From Methanobrevibacter sp. (GTDB taxonomy: Archaea > Methanobacteriota > Methanobacteria > Methanobacteriales > Methanobacteriaceae), in the NCBI RefSeq assembly GCF_017409525.1, contig NZ_JAFQSO010000014.1, positions 1 to 64,000 of the forward strand: a stretch of 64,000 nucleotides of DNA, written 5' to 3'. Positions 54,313 through 63,662 of this stretch are shown in pieces. The translations under genes and the position numbers were made by a program. Positions within the stretch are counted from its first letter, which is position 1. The number at the start of each line of letters is the position of its first letter. The notes under the pieces were generated by a model. That model searched no databases and had not been told where the DNA came from. It saw only the letters and a program-made list of their open reading frames with translations.

Positions 54313-55275
54313 ATGAAATTTGACATGGTTACAAAATCTGGCAGCTTTACAAATCCTGAATTCGGATGTAAACCTGAAGACCGTGAGATTGAAGAATACA
54401 TTTCTAAGGCTGTTATCAATCTCGATAAACCATCAGGCCCAACTTCTCATGAAATTGACTCCTGGATTAAACGTATTTTACATTTAGAAAAATCAGGGCA
54501 TGGCGGAACTCTGGATCCGAAGGTAACCGGAATCCTACCGGTAGGTCTTGATGACGCTACCCGTGCAATACAACTACTTTTAACAGCTCCAAAAGAATAC
54601 GTTTGTCTTTTGACTTTCCATCAGGATGTGGATGAAGACAGGATTCGTGAGGTATTTGCTGAGTTTACAGGCAAGATATTCCAATTGCCTCCAGTCAAAT
54701 CTGCCGTAAAGCGTGAAATGAGGACACGTAACATTTATTATTCCACAATCTATGAAATTGAAGGCAGGGATGTGCTTTTCAGAATAGGTTGTGAAGCAGG
54801 AACCTATGTGAGAACCTATTGCCACAATATCGGTGAGGCTTTAGGTGTTGGAGCCCATATGGCCGAGCTTAGAAGGACTCAGGTAGGTTCGTTTACAGAG
54901 AAAAATAATCTAGTCACTCTTCAGGATGTAACTGATGCATATCATTTCTGGAAAGAGGATGGGGATGAATCATTCTTGCGTCAGGCTATCATGCCGATGG
55001 AGAGGGCTGCAGATTACTTGCCAAAAATCGTTATTAAGGACTCTGCAGTGGATGCGGTTTGCCATGGTGCGGACCTTGCATGTGGCGGAATTTCTCAATT
55101 GGCAGACAACATTCAAAAAAATGACATTGTAGCAATTGAAACATTGAAAGGAGAATTGGTCGGTGCGGGCCATAGCCTTTTAACTTCAAATGAGATTTTG
55201 GAAGCGGATTCTGGTTTTGCCATCAATGTCTCTAAAGTATTCATGAAACCGGATACCTATCCAAGATTCTGGTGA
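54313..55275 (+). CDS. truB: tRNA/rRNA pseudouridine synthase Cbf5
   Basis: A 320-residue archaeal Cbf5, the catalytic subunit of H/ACA ribonucleoproteins and also tRNA U55 synthase. The catalytic Asp is in HGGTLDPKVTGILPVG (about residue 77); LDKPSGPTSHE and the C-terminal PUA domain (about 240-315) are visible. It closes the first part of the ribosomal cluster; a short GGTG/CACC hairpin overlaps its end. Confidence 0.95.
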   Translation: MKFDMVTKSGSFTNPEFGCKPEDREIEEYISKAVINLDKPSGPTSHEIDSWIKRILHLEKSGHGGTLDPKVTGILPVGLDDATRAIQLLLTAPKEYVCLLTFHQDVDEDRIREVFAEFTGKIFQLPPVKSAVKREMRTRNIYYSTIYEIEGRDVLFRIGCEAGTYVRTYCHNIGEALGVGAHMAELRRTQVGSFTEKNNLVTLQDVTDAYHFWKEDGDESFLRQAIMPMERAADYLPKIVIKDSAVDAVCHGADLACGGISQLADNIQKNDIVAIETLKGELVGAGHSLLTSNEILEADSGFAINVSKVFMKPDTYPRFW

Positions 55276-55283
55276 GAAACACC
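55271..55283 (+). terminator. Small hairpin over the Cbf5 stop codon
   Basis: GGTG and CACC pair around AGAAA at 55271-55283, then TGACTTTTATATT. The stem is only four bases, so this is a weak candidate. Confidence 0.35.
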
Positions 55284-55303
55284 TGACTTTTATATTATAT
55301 AGG

Positions 55304-55326
55304 AGACGTAATATTAAGCAACGTCT
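55304..55326 (+). promoter_or_regulatory. Inverted repeat before the third adhesin gene
   Basis: AGACGT (55304-55309) and ACGTCT (55321-55326) pair with an 11-nt spacer, downstream of TTTATATTATAT (about 55289-55300) and 42 nt before the ATG. It would lie around the transcription start, so operator or 5' UTR hairpin are possible. Confidence 0.4.
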
Positions 55327-55368
55327 TATGATATTTTAAACTTGAAATAAGTATTAAGGATGTATATT

Positions 55369-57495
55369 ATGAAGATAAAATGCGCAATGCTGGTAACGCT
55401 GATGTTACTTGCAGTTTTAACAGTAGGTGCTGTCAGTGCAGCAGACAATCTGACAGACGCCACAGAAGTATTGCATGATGCTTCTTCAGATGAAATAGGA
55501 TTAAATGGGGATGGTGCTGTTTCATCAGCACAGGAAGATATTTTAAGTGAAAAAGACAATGGGACTTTCACAGATTTGCAGAAAAAGATTGATGATGCAG
55601 ATGAAGGCTCAACAATAATACTTGAAAACGATTATGCCTATGATGAAGGATTCAGTAATTATACTGGAATTGCTATTTCTAAATCTTTGATAATTGATGG
55701 GAATAATCATACTATAGATGGAAAATCTATAGGTGGAAAATTAAATTCGAGAATATTCCTTTTGAAAAGCAATATTATTGTTCTTAAAAATATAAACTTC
55801 AAAGACTGTTTGTGGTTTGATGGTGGTGCTATCTACAATGAGGGTGGTGATAATTGCAGTATAAGTTCTTGTGATTTTATTAACTGCTCAGCTATTTGGT
55901 CTGGTGCTGCTATCTACAATGCGGGTGGCGCTAATTTTAATGTAAGTTCTTGTGATTTTATTAACTGTTCAGCGGGCGATCGTGCTGTTATCTACAATTA
56001 TGGTGATAATTGTAGTGTAGGCTCTTGTGATTTTATTAACTGCTCAGCAGAGTATGGTGGTGCTATCTACAATTTTGGCCGTGATAATTGTAGTGTAGGC
56101 TCTTGTGAGTTTATTAACTGCTCAGCAAACTATATTGGCGCTATCTACAATAATGGGGGTGCTAATTGCAGTATAAGTTCTTGTGAATTTATTGACTGCT
56201 CAGCAAATTATGGTGGTGCTATCGACAATTCTGGTGATGGTTGCAGTGTATGTTCTTGTATTTTTATTAACTACTCAGCTGATGAATTGGGTGGTTGTGC
56301 TATCGGCAATTCAGGTGATGGTTGTAGTGTATGTTCTTGTATTTTTATTAACTGCTCATCCGTTGAATTGGGTGGTGGTGCTATCTACAATAATGGTGAG
56401 GGTTGTAGTGTAAGTTTTTGTAATTTTGCAGACTGTTTTGCTGATGGTAGTGGTGGAGCTATCTGCAATTATGGTGATGGTTGTAGTTTAAGTTTTTCTA
56501 ATTTTACAAACTGTTTCGTTGATGATAGTGGCGGTGCTATCTACAATCTGTATGGTAATAATTGCAGTGTAAGTTCTTGTATTTTTATTAACTGTTCAGC
56601 TTTTTCTGGTGGTGCTATCCACAATTCTGGTGAGGGTTGTAGTGTAAGGTCTTGTGATTTTATTGACTGCTCTGGCGGCGCTAACGCTATCGTTAATTCT
56701 CAGGGTGGTATTGATTTTCATACCGGTGCTAATTTCAGTGTAAGTTTTTGTAATTTCATTGACTCTTCCTCCAGCCTGGGTTGGTCTATATTCAATTATC
56801 AGACCATTAATTGTAGTGTAAGTTATTGTAATTTCACTGATTTATTTGATCGTGAAATAGAAGGTTATTTGAAGGTAATAAAATGTAATTTTAAAGATAA
56901 ATTTGTTGAAAACGAAACTGCAAAATATACTAGTGTGATATTTGCTGATTCAACACTCACTACTGTTTATAATGGTGGAAAATATTTAGTTGTTGATTTA
57001 CAAGATATTGAGGATTTTCCAATAACTGGCGCTAATATCACTATTAAACTTTCCAACGGCAAAACAGTAACTCAAAATACTGGTAAAAAAAGTCGGGTTA
57101 AAATGTCTACAGATGGTCTGGAACCAAAAACATATACTGCAACAATAACTTTTGCCGGAAACGATTTCTATAAAAAAGCAGTCAAATCCGTTAAAATCAC
57201 TGTTAAAAAAGCAACTCCAAAAATGACTGCCAACGCAATGACATTCAAAAAATCAGTAAAAACCAAAAAATACACAGTCACCTTAAAAACCAATCAGAAC
57301 AAGGTCATGAAAAACACTCAAATCACATTAAAAGTAAATGGTAAGACTTACTCTGCAAAAACAGACAGCAAAGGTGTAGCTACCTTCAAAATCACCAAGC
57401 TAACCAAGAAAGGCAAATACACAGCAACTGTCACATACAAGGGCAACTCTTACTACAACAAATTGACTAAGAATGTGAAAATTACAGTTAAGTGA
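55369..57495 (+). CDS. Secreted Cys-rich beta-helix adhesin-like protein
   Basis: A 708-residue surface protein. ATG 55369 (MKIKCAMLVTLMLLAVLTVG then AVSAAD) gives a clear signal peptide, with AAGGA upstream. After a short acidic part comes a right-handed beta-helix (about 90-500) of some dozen 24-27-residue turns with consensus N-C-S-V-S-S-C-D-F-I-N-C-S-A...G-G-A-I-Y-N, so three cysteines recur each turn. The C-terminal 200 residues are two Ig-like domains, basic at the very end, without a visible wall-binding or membrane anchor domain. It probably acts at the cell surface as an adhesin; retention might be by charge or pseudomurein association. It interrupts the ribosomal protein cluster. 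Confidence 0.83.
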   Translation: MKIKCAMLVTLMLLAVLTVGAVSAADNLTDATEVLHDASSDEIGLNGDGAVSSAQEDILSEKDNGTFTDLQKKIDDADEGSTIILENDYAYDEGFSNYTGIAISKSLIIDGNNHTIDGKSIGGKLNSRIFLLKSNIIVLKNINFKDCLWFDGGAIYNEGGDNCSISSCDFINCSAIWSGAAIYNAGGANFNVSSCDFINCSAGDRAVIYNYGDNCSVGSCDFINCSAEYGGAIYNFGRDNCSVGSCEFINCSANYIGAIYNNGGANCSISSCEFIDCSANYGGAIDNSGDGCSVCSCIFINYSADELGGCAIGNSGDGCSVCSCIFINCSSVELGGGAIYNNGEGCSVSFCNFADCFADGSGGAICNYGDGCSLSFSNFTNCFVDDSGGAIYNLYGNNCSVSSCIFINCSAFSGGAIHNSGEGCSVRSCDFIDCSGGANAIVNSQGGIDFHTGANFSVSFCNFIDSSSSLGWSIFNYQTINCSVSYCNFTDLFDREIEGYLKVIKCNFKDKFVENETAKYTSVIFADSTLTTVYNGGKYLVVDLQDIEDFPITGANITIKLSNGKTVTQNTGKKSRVKMSTDGLEPKTYTATITFAGNDFYKKAVKSVKITVKKATPKMTANAMTFKKSVKTKKYTVTLKTNQNKVMKNTQITLKVNGKTYSAKTDSKGVATFKITKLTKKGKYTATVTYKGNSYYNKLTKNVKITVK

Positions 57496-57530
57496 TTGCT
57501 TCGGCAATTGCTTACTTTTTATTTTTTGAA
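57494..57530 (+). terminator. UUCG hairpin terminator after third adhesin
   Basis: ATTGC-TTCG-GCAAT (57495-57508) is a stable tetraloop hairpin, followed after a few bases by a T-rich tract. Confidence 0.7.
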
Positions 57531-57728
57531 ACTATTTTTCCTATCAAATCATTAACCTAGACAGGATTATCCTGCAACTCTTAAATTTCCTGCATAATTT
57601 CATGCTTCCTTCGTTAAAGTATTGCTATGTTGACTAACTTGCCCATTGCATTGTAATTTTCTAGTATATATCAATCCAGATTATGAAGATATTTTGATAA
57701 ATCAAAAAAAAATAAATTAATGAAGAAG

Positions 57729-59513
57729 CTAGAATGCTCCTCCACCTCCGCCGCCGGATCCACCTCCCATGGTTCCGAAGCTGCCTGCATCAGATGAAGG
57801 ATTTGCAGCAGATTGGCCAGTTATGAATGCATGATGCATCATATAATATCCTCCATAATGATGGTATAGGAATATGTCATCATCGAATTCAGAGATATTT
57901 CTTTCTTGAAGTTTCATGGACTTGTAAACGTTGTCAGCTACTCCAAGGGCAGTACCATAAATCAGGTACTTTTTCCAGATGACTATAGATTCAGGAGGGT
58001 GCTCGTTGATTAAACTGTTGTCCTTTAGGAATTTCTTGAAGTTTTTCCATTTTAGATATAGGAGCCTGCCATCTTTGGTCCATTGTCCAAAGATATCTTC
58101 GGGTATCAGGAAAACGATAAATGAAAATATTGCAAGGACGATTCCTCCGCCTATTGAAAATATGCCATTGCTTAGATGTGTCATCAATCCCATTGAGAAA
58201 ATCGCTATTCCAGCTATCAATCCTATAACCGAAATTTTTTTCATCAGTGAAGCTCCCTTGTTGTTGAAGTATTTCTTGAGATTGTCGCTGTCAAGATACT
58301 CGTATTTCACGTCCTGTTGCCAGACATTGAATTCTTTCATGAAGAGTTTCGCATTTGATTCATATGACAAATCAGTATTCAGATTTGATAGGTTTACAAC
58401 ACCATCCCTTGCAAACATTGACAGGATGTCTATGACGGTCTGTTCATGAATTGCCAATTTTGCATTGCCGTTTTTGTTTAGCTTTAAGAATAGCTCATTC
58501 ATGTCGGTATGCTCATCGGTTCTGGTTTCAAGTCCGATGACCTTTTTGTCAATCAGATTTAGAATTGTGGCCTCAAACCCTTTCATGTTAGGTGTCCCGA
58601 TGTCATGGGAGTTATCAATTAGGGCATTGACCACTGCAGGCGGATCATCGCTTGGCAGGTCTCGCTCATAGATTGCATCGTAGTCCACTTTCGGTTCCCT
58701 TCCAAGTCTGAGGTATACGAATATTCCAATTATCGGACTGATAAGGGACATTAATCCCAATATTATGTATGCAGTATTCCAGAATGCCCTTCCGTTGGCG
58801 CTGTCTTCGACGTTCTTTATTATCTGGTCACGGCCATTTTCATGTACCTGCTTTGCATAAGTCGCATTGTCAAAGTCATCCAATGGCATCAATATGAGCA
58901 ATTCATAATATTCACCAGATGGAATCGCTTTGGATGTTAATGTTATTGTATTGTTGTTCAAATAGCTTGTTGAATTGTATTCCTGAGGATTTAGGTAATA
59001 AACGTTATCTCGGTTTCCAGGAAGATGAACTATTGCTGTCAGGGCATCTATTCCCACGTCCCAGTCTTCTCCCCAAAGTTTATACTGGAGTCCCGCAACA
59101 TCATCATAGAGAGTGACCACATTTTTCATGTCATAGCTGATGTAGACATAGACTTCCGCATTTGATATTTTCTGGCTGTGGGCTTCATCTTCATATAGAT
59201 AAATCTTTAAATGCTTTTGCCCATCCTCATCGGTCACTTTAAGCTCGGAATAAGCTCCGGTAGTGTTGACAGTTATGTTGTCCACTATTTCCCCATCTTT
59301 CAGGGGTATGTCCCTATAGATTCCATTGAATTCGCCTTGAAATTTATAGTCATATATCTCATCCACATGGAGCAGACCATCATTTTCAATAGTCAATTCA
59401 ACGAATGCCTGAGCAATCTCGTATTTGTGGTCATCGTCTGCAGATACGGCGCTCAGGGCTGAAAATAAAATTAATAATAATAAAATTATACAAAATGTCT
59501 TTTTAGCATCCAT
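57729..59513 (-). CDS. DUF2207 membrane protein
   Basis: A 594-residue protein with signal peptide (about 1-26), extracytoplasmic DUF2207 domain (about 30-240; ELTIENDGLLHVDEIYDYKF, NGIYRDIPL), a membrane helix near 250-272, a cytoplasmic region with a second DUF2207 part and two more helices around 410-450, and a glycine-rich end (GTMGGGSGGGGGGAF) typical for the family. Function unknown. ATG 59513 follows AGGTGAAAAATT. LemA lies directly upstream on the same strand, a pairing seen in many bacteria and archaea. Confidence 0.88.
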   Translation of the reverse strand: MDAKKTFCIILLLLILFSALSAVSADDDHKYEIAQAFVELTIENDGLLHVDEIYDYKFQGEFNGIYRDIPLKDGEIVDNITVNTTGAYSELKVTDEDGQKHLKIYLYEDEAHSQKISNAEVYVYISYDMKNVVTLYDDVAGLQYKLWGEDWDVGIDALTAIVHLPGNRDNVYYLNPQEYNSTSYLNNNTITLTSKAIPSGEYYELLILMPLDDFDNATYAKQVHENGRDQIIKNVEDSANGRAFWNTAYIILGLMSLISPIIGIFVYLRLGREPKVDYDAIYERDLPSDDPPAVVNALIDNSHDIGTPNMKGFEATILNLIDKKVIGLETRTDEHTDMNELFLKLNKNGNAKLAIHEQTVIDILSMFARDGVVNLSNLNTDLSYESNAKLFMKEFNVWQQDVKYEYLDSDNLKKYFNNKGASLMKKISVIGLIAGIAIFSMGLMTHLSNGIFSIGGGIVLAIFSFIVFLIPEDIFGQWTKDGRLLYLKWKNFKKFLKDNSLINEHPPESIVIWKKYLIYGTALGVADNVYKSMKLQERNISEFDDDIFLYHHYGGYYMMHHAFITGQSAANPSSDAGSFGTMGGGSGGGGGGAF

Positions 59514-59534
59514 ATAATTTTTCACCTGTTCTAT

Positions 59535-60092
59535 TTAAAATTCAACTTCCGGAACTTCCCTTTCACTTTCAGACGCTTCAAAAAATTCTGCTGGTTTGAA
59601 TCTGAAAATGCCTGCAAAGACGTTGGTTGGAAATTGCTCACAGGCATTATTGTATTTCAATACCACATCGTTATAGAACTGTCTTGAATATGAAATTTTA
59701 TCTTCTGTTTCTGTCAATTCTGATTGCAATTGTTGGAAATTGGAATTTGCTTTTAGTTCAGGATAGTTTTCCGCAACTGCAAACAATGATTTTAATGCAC
59801 TGGTCAATTGGCTGTCAGCATCACATGTCTCTTGTATATTTGAAGCATTTATGACATTGCTTCTTGCTTTTGTAACATCTTCAAACACTGTTTTCTCATG
59901 GTCAGCATATCCTTTCACGGTTTCAACGAGATTCGGGATTAGGTCATTCCTTCTTTTAAGTTGAACTTCAATTTGTGAATAGCTGTTTTTCACACGATTT
60001 CTGAGTTTCACTAAACTGTTGTATGAATGTATAACTGTAAATGCAATGAAAGCAAATAGAATTACTAATACAATTATTAAAATGAGATCCAT
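59535..60092 (-). CDS. lemA: LemA family protein
   Basis: A 185-residue LemA protein: an N-terminal membrane helix ([20 protein letters not shown]) and a long helical bundle with typical [43 protein letters not shown] (shortened here by positions 25-68) and [22 protein letters not shown]. Together with the downstream DUF2207 gene it forms a two-gene operon of unclear role in the envelope. AGGTGAT precedes two ATGs, the second of which has better spacing. Confidence 0.9.
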   Translation of the reverse strand: MDLILIIVLVILFAFIAFTVIHSYNSLVKLRNRVKNSYSQIEVQLKRRNDLIPNLVETVKGYADHEKTVFEDVTKARSNVINASNIQETCDADSQLTSALKSLFAVAENYPELKANSNFQQLQSELTETEDKISYSRQFYNDVVLKYNNACEQFPTNVFAGIFRFKPAEFFEASESEREVPEVEF

Positions 60093-60213
60093 CATATCAC
60101 CTTTAATTATATATTATATTAATTTAGGACATATACTTTGTCTTTTGGTTTCAAATTATTTTTATTTGTTGAAAAATAATTATTTTTTAAAAAAGTCTCA
60201 TTTAAACAATACC

Positions 60214-60239
60214 TTTATATATGGGGAAGTTTATATATT
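60214..60239 (+). promoter_or_regulatory. Two TATA-like boxes before tRNA-Ser
   Basis: TTTATATAT at 60214-60222 and TTTATATATT at 60230-60239. The second would start transcription about 30 nt before the mature tRNA. Confidence 0.5.
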
Positions 60240-60292
60240 ATCTTATCATATTATACTAGTTAATATGATAGGCAAGTATTGCTAATGACTAT

Positions 60293-60377
60293 GCCGAGAT
60301 AGTCTAGCCTGGTAAGGCGCGAGACTGGAAATCTCGTGGGCGTTCAGCCCTCCTGGGTTCAAATCCCAGTCTCGGCG
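60293..60377 (+). tRNA. tRNA-Ser (anticodon GGA)
   Basis: Acceptor stem GCCGAGA/TCTCGGC, anticodon stem CGAGA/TCTCG with loop CTGGAAA (anticodon GGA), long variable arm and T arm CTGGG-TTCAAAT-CCCAG. G 60377 is the discriminator; CCA is not encoded. It precedes the uS13 operon. Confidence 0.95.
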
Positions 60378-60571
60378 TTTATTAGTTTTTAACTTAGTTT
60401 TTTAATTTTTATCACTATTAAAATACTTGTTAAACTGATATTTTTATGCACTCTTAGTTTAATTTTTAAACTAAGTTTTACATTGTTGAAAGAACTGTGT
60501 TTTGAATTTCAAAACATTCGAATCTATAATTTTACGTCTCGTAGATTCGCTCTATAAATGGAGGTTATTTA

Positions 60572-61021
60572 ATGGAAGACGATTTTAAGCATTTAGTGCG
60601 TATTTCAAGAAAGGATGTAAATGGTAATAAAACCATTGAACAAGCTTTAACTGAAATTAAAGGTGTTGGAATATCTTTATCTAAAACTATGTGCCGTACT
60701 TTAGACTTAGATTTAGACTCTAAAATTGGATACATTGCTGACGAAGATGTTTTAAGAATTGAAGAAATTTTGGAAAACCCGCAAAAATTTGACATTCCTG
60801 CTTGGATGTTAAATCGTAGGGAAGACTATGAAACTGGTGATGACATTCACTTGATTGAATCTGACCTTGACATGACATTAAGGGATGATTTGAACAGAAT
60901 GAAAAAGACCAGAAGTTACAAAGGTAGAAGACACGAAGTTGGTTTACCTGTTAGAGGTCAAAGAACCAAATCTACTTTCAGAAAAAGTTCTTCAGTTGGT
61001 GTAAAACGTTCACGCGGATAA
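60572..61021 (+). CDS. rps13: Ribosomal protein uS13
   Basis: A 149-residue archaeal uS13 of the subunit head. [20 protein letters not shown] and [19 protein letters not shown]-like end (here [17 protein letters not shown]) are typical. GGAGGTTATTT precedes the ATG. First gene of the second ribosomal block. Confidence 0.97.
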   Translation: MEDDFKHLVRISRKDVNGNKTIEQALTEIKGVGISLSKTMCRTLDLDLDSKIGYIADEDVLRIEEILENPQKFDIPAWMLNRREDYETGDDIHLIESDLDMTLRDDLNRMKKTRSYKGRRHEVGLPVRGQRTKSTFRKSSSVGVKRSRG

Positions 61022-61080
61022 GCAAAGAGCTTTTTTTATAAATTAAATATTTAAATTCAATTTTATAAGGAGATGTTTTA

Positions 61081-61620
61081 ATGGGACAACCTAGAAAATC
61101 AAGGAAAAAGTATAATACACCACCACATCCTTGGAATGCGGAAAGAATTAAAAATGAAAATAAATTAATGACTAAATACGGTTTAAAAAATAAAAAAGAA
61201 ATTTGGAAAGCTGATACTTTAGTCAGAAGATACAGTAGGGAAGCAAGATACTTACTAGGTTTTTCTGCTGATCAAATGCAAGAAGAAAAATTAGAATTAT
61301 TAGGACACTTAGCTAGAACCGGTGTTTTGCCAGAAGGTGCTGCTCTTGAAGAAATCTTAGACTTGAATGTTGAAGATATCTTAAGAAGAAGATTACAAAC
61401 TATTGTATACAAAAAAGGTTTAGCTCGTACTCCTAAAGAAGCAAGAATGTTTGTTGTACACGGCCACATCGCATTAGGCGGTAAAAAAATCAACTCACCA
61501 AGTTATGTGGTGCTAAAAGGTCAAGAAGATGAAATCGGTTTCTATCGTTCTTCACCTGTCGCAAAACAAATAGAAGAGTACAACAAAAATAAGGATAATA
61601 AAGCTAATACAGAGGAATAA
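61081..61620 (+). CDS. rps4: Ribosomal protein uS4
   Basis: A 179-residue archaeal uS4. [20 protein letters not shown], an S4 RNA-binding domain ([20 protein letters not shown]) and a charged tail. AAGGAGATG precedes the ATG. Confidence 0.97.
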   Translation: MGQPRKSRKKYNTPPHPWNAERIKNENKLMTKYGLKNKKEIWKADTLVRRYSREARYLLGFSADQMQEEKLELLGHLARTGVLPEGAALEEILDLNVEDILRRRLQTIVYKKGLARTPKEARMFVVHGHIALGGKKINSPSYVVLKGQEDEIGFYRSSPVAKQIEEYNKNKDNKANTEE

Positions 61621-61631
61621 AGGGTGTAACT

Positions 61632-62024
61632 ATGGCAAAAGATGAAAAATGGGGTATAGCTAATATTTACTCATCATTTAATAACACTATTATTACTGTG
61701 ACAGATATTACTGGTGCTGAGACTATTTCACAATGGTCCGGTGGAAAAGTTGTTCGTGCAGACAGACAACAAGCTTCACCTTTCGCAGCTATGGCTGCAG
61801 CAACCAGAATAGCTGATGATGCTAAAGAAAAAGGATTTGTCGGTTTACATATTAAGGTAAGAGCTCCTGGTGGAAATGGACCTAGAAGTCCAGGACCTGG
61901 TGCACAAGCTACTATCCGTGCTTTAGCAAGAGCTGGAATTAAAATAGGAAAAATAGAAGATATTACTCCTATTCCTCACGATGGTACTGGAAGACCTGGT
62001 GGTAAAAGAGGAAGAAGAGTTTAA
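61632..62024 (+). CDS. rps11: Ribosomal protein uS11
   Basis: A 130-residue uS11. [40 protein letters not shown] and [18 protein letters not shown] are typical. AGGGTGTAACT precedes the ATG. Confidence 0.97.
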   Translation: MAKDEKWGIANIYSSFNNTIITVTDITGAETISQWSGGKVVRADRQQASPFAAMAAATRIADDAKEKGFVGLHIKVRAPGGNGPRSPGPGAQATIRALARAGIKIGKIEDITPIPHDGTGRPGGKRGRRV

Positions 62025-62039
62025 GTGGAAGGGTTTAAT

Positions 62040-62843
62040 ATGGAGATAGAAGTTAAAAGTCAAAACGATAATGAAATGGTATTCATTGTTCGTGATGCAG
62101 AAGTGCCTTTTATTAATGCTATTAGAAGATGCGCAATGGTAAATGTGCCAAAAATAGCTATTGAAGATGTAAATATTATTAGAAATGACTCTGCAATGTT
62201 TAATGAGGTGCTTGCTCATAGGCTTGGTTTAACTCCTTTAGTTTCTGATCTTGATGCTATTGAAGGTATGTCATTACCTGAAGATGATGATTGGGATAAA
62301 TTCGAAAATGGAATTTTATTCAAATTACATGAAGTGGGACCTAAAGTTGTTTATTCTAAGGATTTAATATCTTCAGACTCAAAAATTAAACCAGTATACG
62401 ACACAATTCCTTTAGTAAAACTTAAAGAAAATGAAGAAATCATAATTGAAGCTTCTGCGAAAGTTGGATATGGAAAGGAACATGCCAAATGGATGCCAAC
62501 TATTGTATGCGCATACAAACAGTATCCTGAAATAACTTTTAATGAGGACAAGGAAATTGATTATGATTGTGCTTTGGCATGTCCTCGCGGTGTTTTAAAA
62601 TCAGATAGGAGATCTAAAAAGATTAAAATTTTGGATATTGAAAACTGTTCCATGTGTAAAAGCTGCGTTAGAGCTTCTTCAAATGGATACATTAACGTGG
62701 GATATCATGAAAATGACTTCATATTCAGAATAGAAACAGATGGGGCAATGCCTCCTAAAGAAGTTTTATTAAAAGCTTGTGATGTATTAGGTGAAAAAGC
62801 GGATAAGTTTATCAAATTTAGTGAAGAAGGAGGAAGTAAATAA
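62040..62843 (+). CDS. rpoD: DNA-directed RNA polymerase subunit D (Rpo3)
   Basis: A 267-residue archaeal Rpo3, the alpha-like assembly platform of RNA polymerase. FIRRC-type helix (VPFINAIRRCAMVNVPKIA), EVLAHRLGLTPLVSD; a ferredoxin-like insert has cysteines at 177, 181, 203, 206 and 209, as in methanogen D subunits that bind Fe-S. ATG 62040 is preferred to the GTG at 62025, which is part of the leader. Its stop overlaps the eL18 start by one base. Confidence 0.95.
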   Translation: MEIEVKSQNDNEMVFIVRDAEVPFINAIRRCAMVNVPKIAIEDVNIIRNDSAMFNEVLAHRLGLTPLVSDLDAIEGMSLPEDDDWDKFENGILFKLHEVGPKVVYSKDLISSDSKIKPVYDTIPLVKLKENEEIIIEASAKVGYGKEHAKWMPTIVCAYKQYPEITFNEDKEIDYDCALACPRGVLKSDRRSKKIKILDIENCSMCKSCVRASSNGYINVGYHENDFIFRIETDGAMPPKEVLLKACDVLGEKADKFIKFSEEGGSK

Positions 62844-63208
62844 TGGTTAAGAAAGTAGTAAAAACAAATCCTAACCTTATTGAACTTATTAATAAACTTT
62901 ATGAACAATCAAGAAAAGAAGATGCAGCTATTTGGAAAGATGTTGCACAAAGACTTGAAAGGTCAAATAGAAGAACTGCTGAAGTAAATTTGTCTGATAT
63001 TGCAAGACATGCTGAAGCCGGTGAAACTATTTTAGTGCCAGGTAAAGTTTTATCAAACGGTAATTTAGAAGAAAAAGTAGATGTTGTAGCATTAAAATTC
63101 TCAGCTAAAGCACAAGAAAAAATCGAAAGTGCTGGTGGAGAATGCATCTCAATTGATGAGATAATCGAATCAAATCCTAAAGGATCAAACATTAGGATCA
63201 TGGAATAA
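62843..63208 (+). CDS. rpl18e: Ribosomal protein eL18
   Basis: A 121-residue archaeal eL18 (related to uL15). KTNPNLIELINKLYEQSRKE, RTAEVNLSDIARHAEAGETI and VPGKVLSNG are typical. GGAGGAAG lies at the end of rpoD. Confidence 0.96.
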   Translation: MVKKVVKTNPNLIELINKLYEQSRKEDAAIWKDVAQRLERSNRRTAEVNLSDIARHAEAGETILVPGKVLSNGNLEEKVDVVALKFSAKAQEKIESAGGECISIDEIIESNPKGSNIRIME

Positions 63209-63221
63209 ATAGGGTGTTATT

Positions 63222-63644
63222 ATGATTATTGATGGAGAAGGATGCGTTTTAGGAAGATTAGCTAGTGTAACTAGTAAAAATCTTTTAGAAGGCGAAGAAG
63301 TAATAATTCTTAATGCTGAAAAAATCATGTTAACTGGTAACAAGGAATGGGCATATGCTAAATACAAGCAAAGAGTTGACAGGGCTAGTATCTCTAACCC
63401 TCGTGATTTAGGTCCAAAATATCCTAGAAGGCCAGATGATATATTTAGAAGAACTGTAAGAGGAATGTTACCTTTCAAAAAAGCTAAAGGTAAAACTGCA
63501 TATAAAGGTTTAAAAGCTTTTGTTGGTGTGCCTGCTGAATATGCAGATGCTGAACTCACTGCAGTTCCTGAAGCAGAATATGAAAACATTAAAAAAGGTA
63601 TTGAATTAGGGGAAATCTCCAAACTTTTAGGAGCTACCTTTTAG
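63222..63644 (+). CDS. rpl13: Ribosomal protein uL13
   Basis: A 140-residue uL13. [40 protein letters not shown] and [20 protein letters not shown] are typical. TAGGGTGTT precedes the ATG. Confidence 0.97.
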   Translation: MIIDGEGCVLGRLASVTSKNLLEGEEVIILNAEKIMLTGNKEWAYAKYKQRVDRASISNPRDLGPKYPRRPDDIFRRTVRGMLPFKKAKGKTAYKGLKAFVGVPAEYADAELTAVPEAEYENIKKGIELGEISKLLGATF

Positions 63645-63662
63645 ATAAATGGATGTGTGATT

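Noticed and set aside
55840-56700. Dense repeats of about 75 bp on the plus strand
   Set aside because: They encode turns of a beta-helix in one open frame; not a CRISPR or satellite.
60019-60285. 88-codon frame over the lemA promoter
   Set aside because: Antisense to the lemA start and into the tRNA promoter; low-complexity composition.
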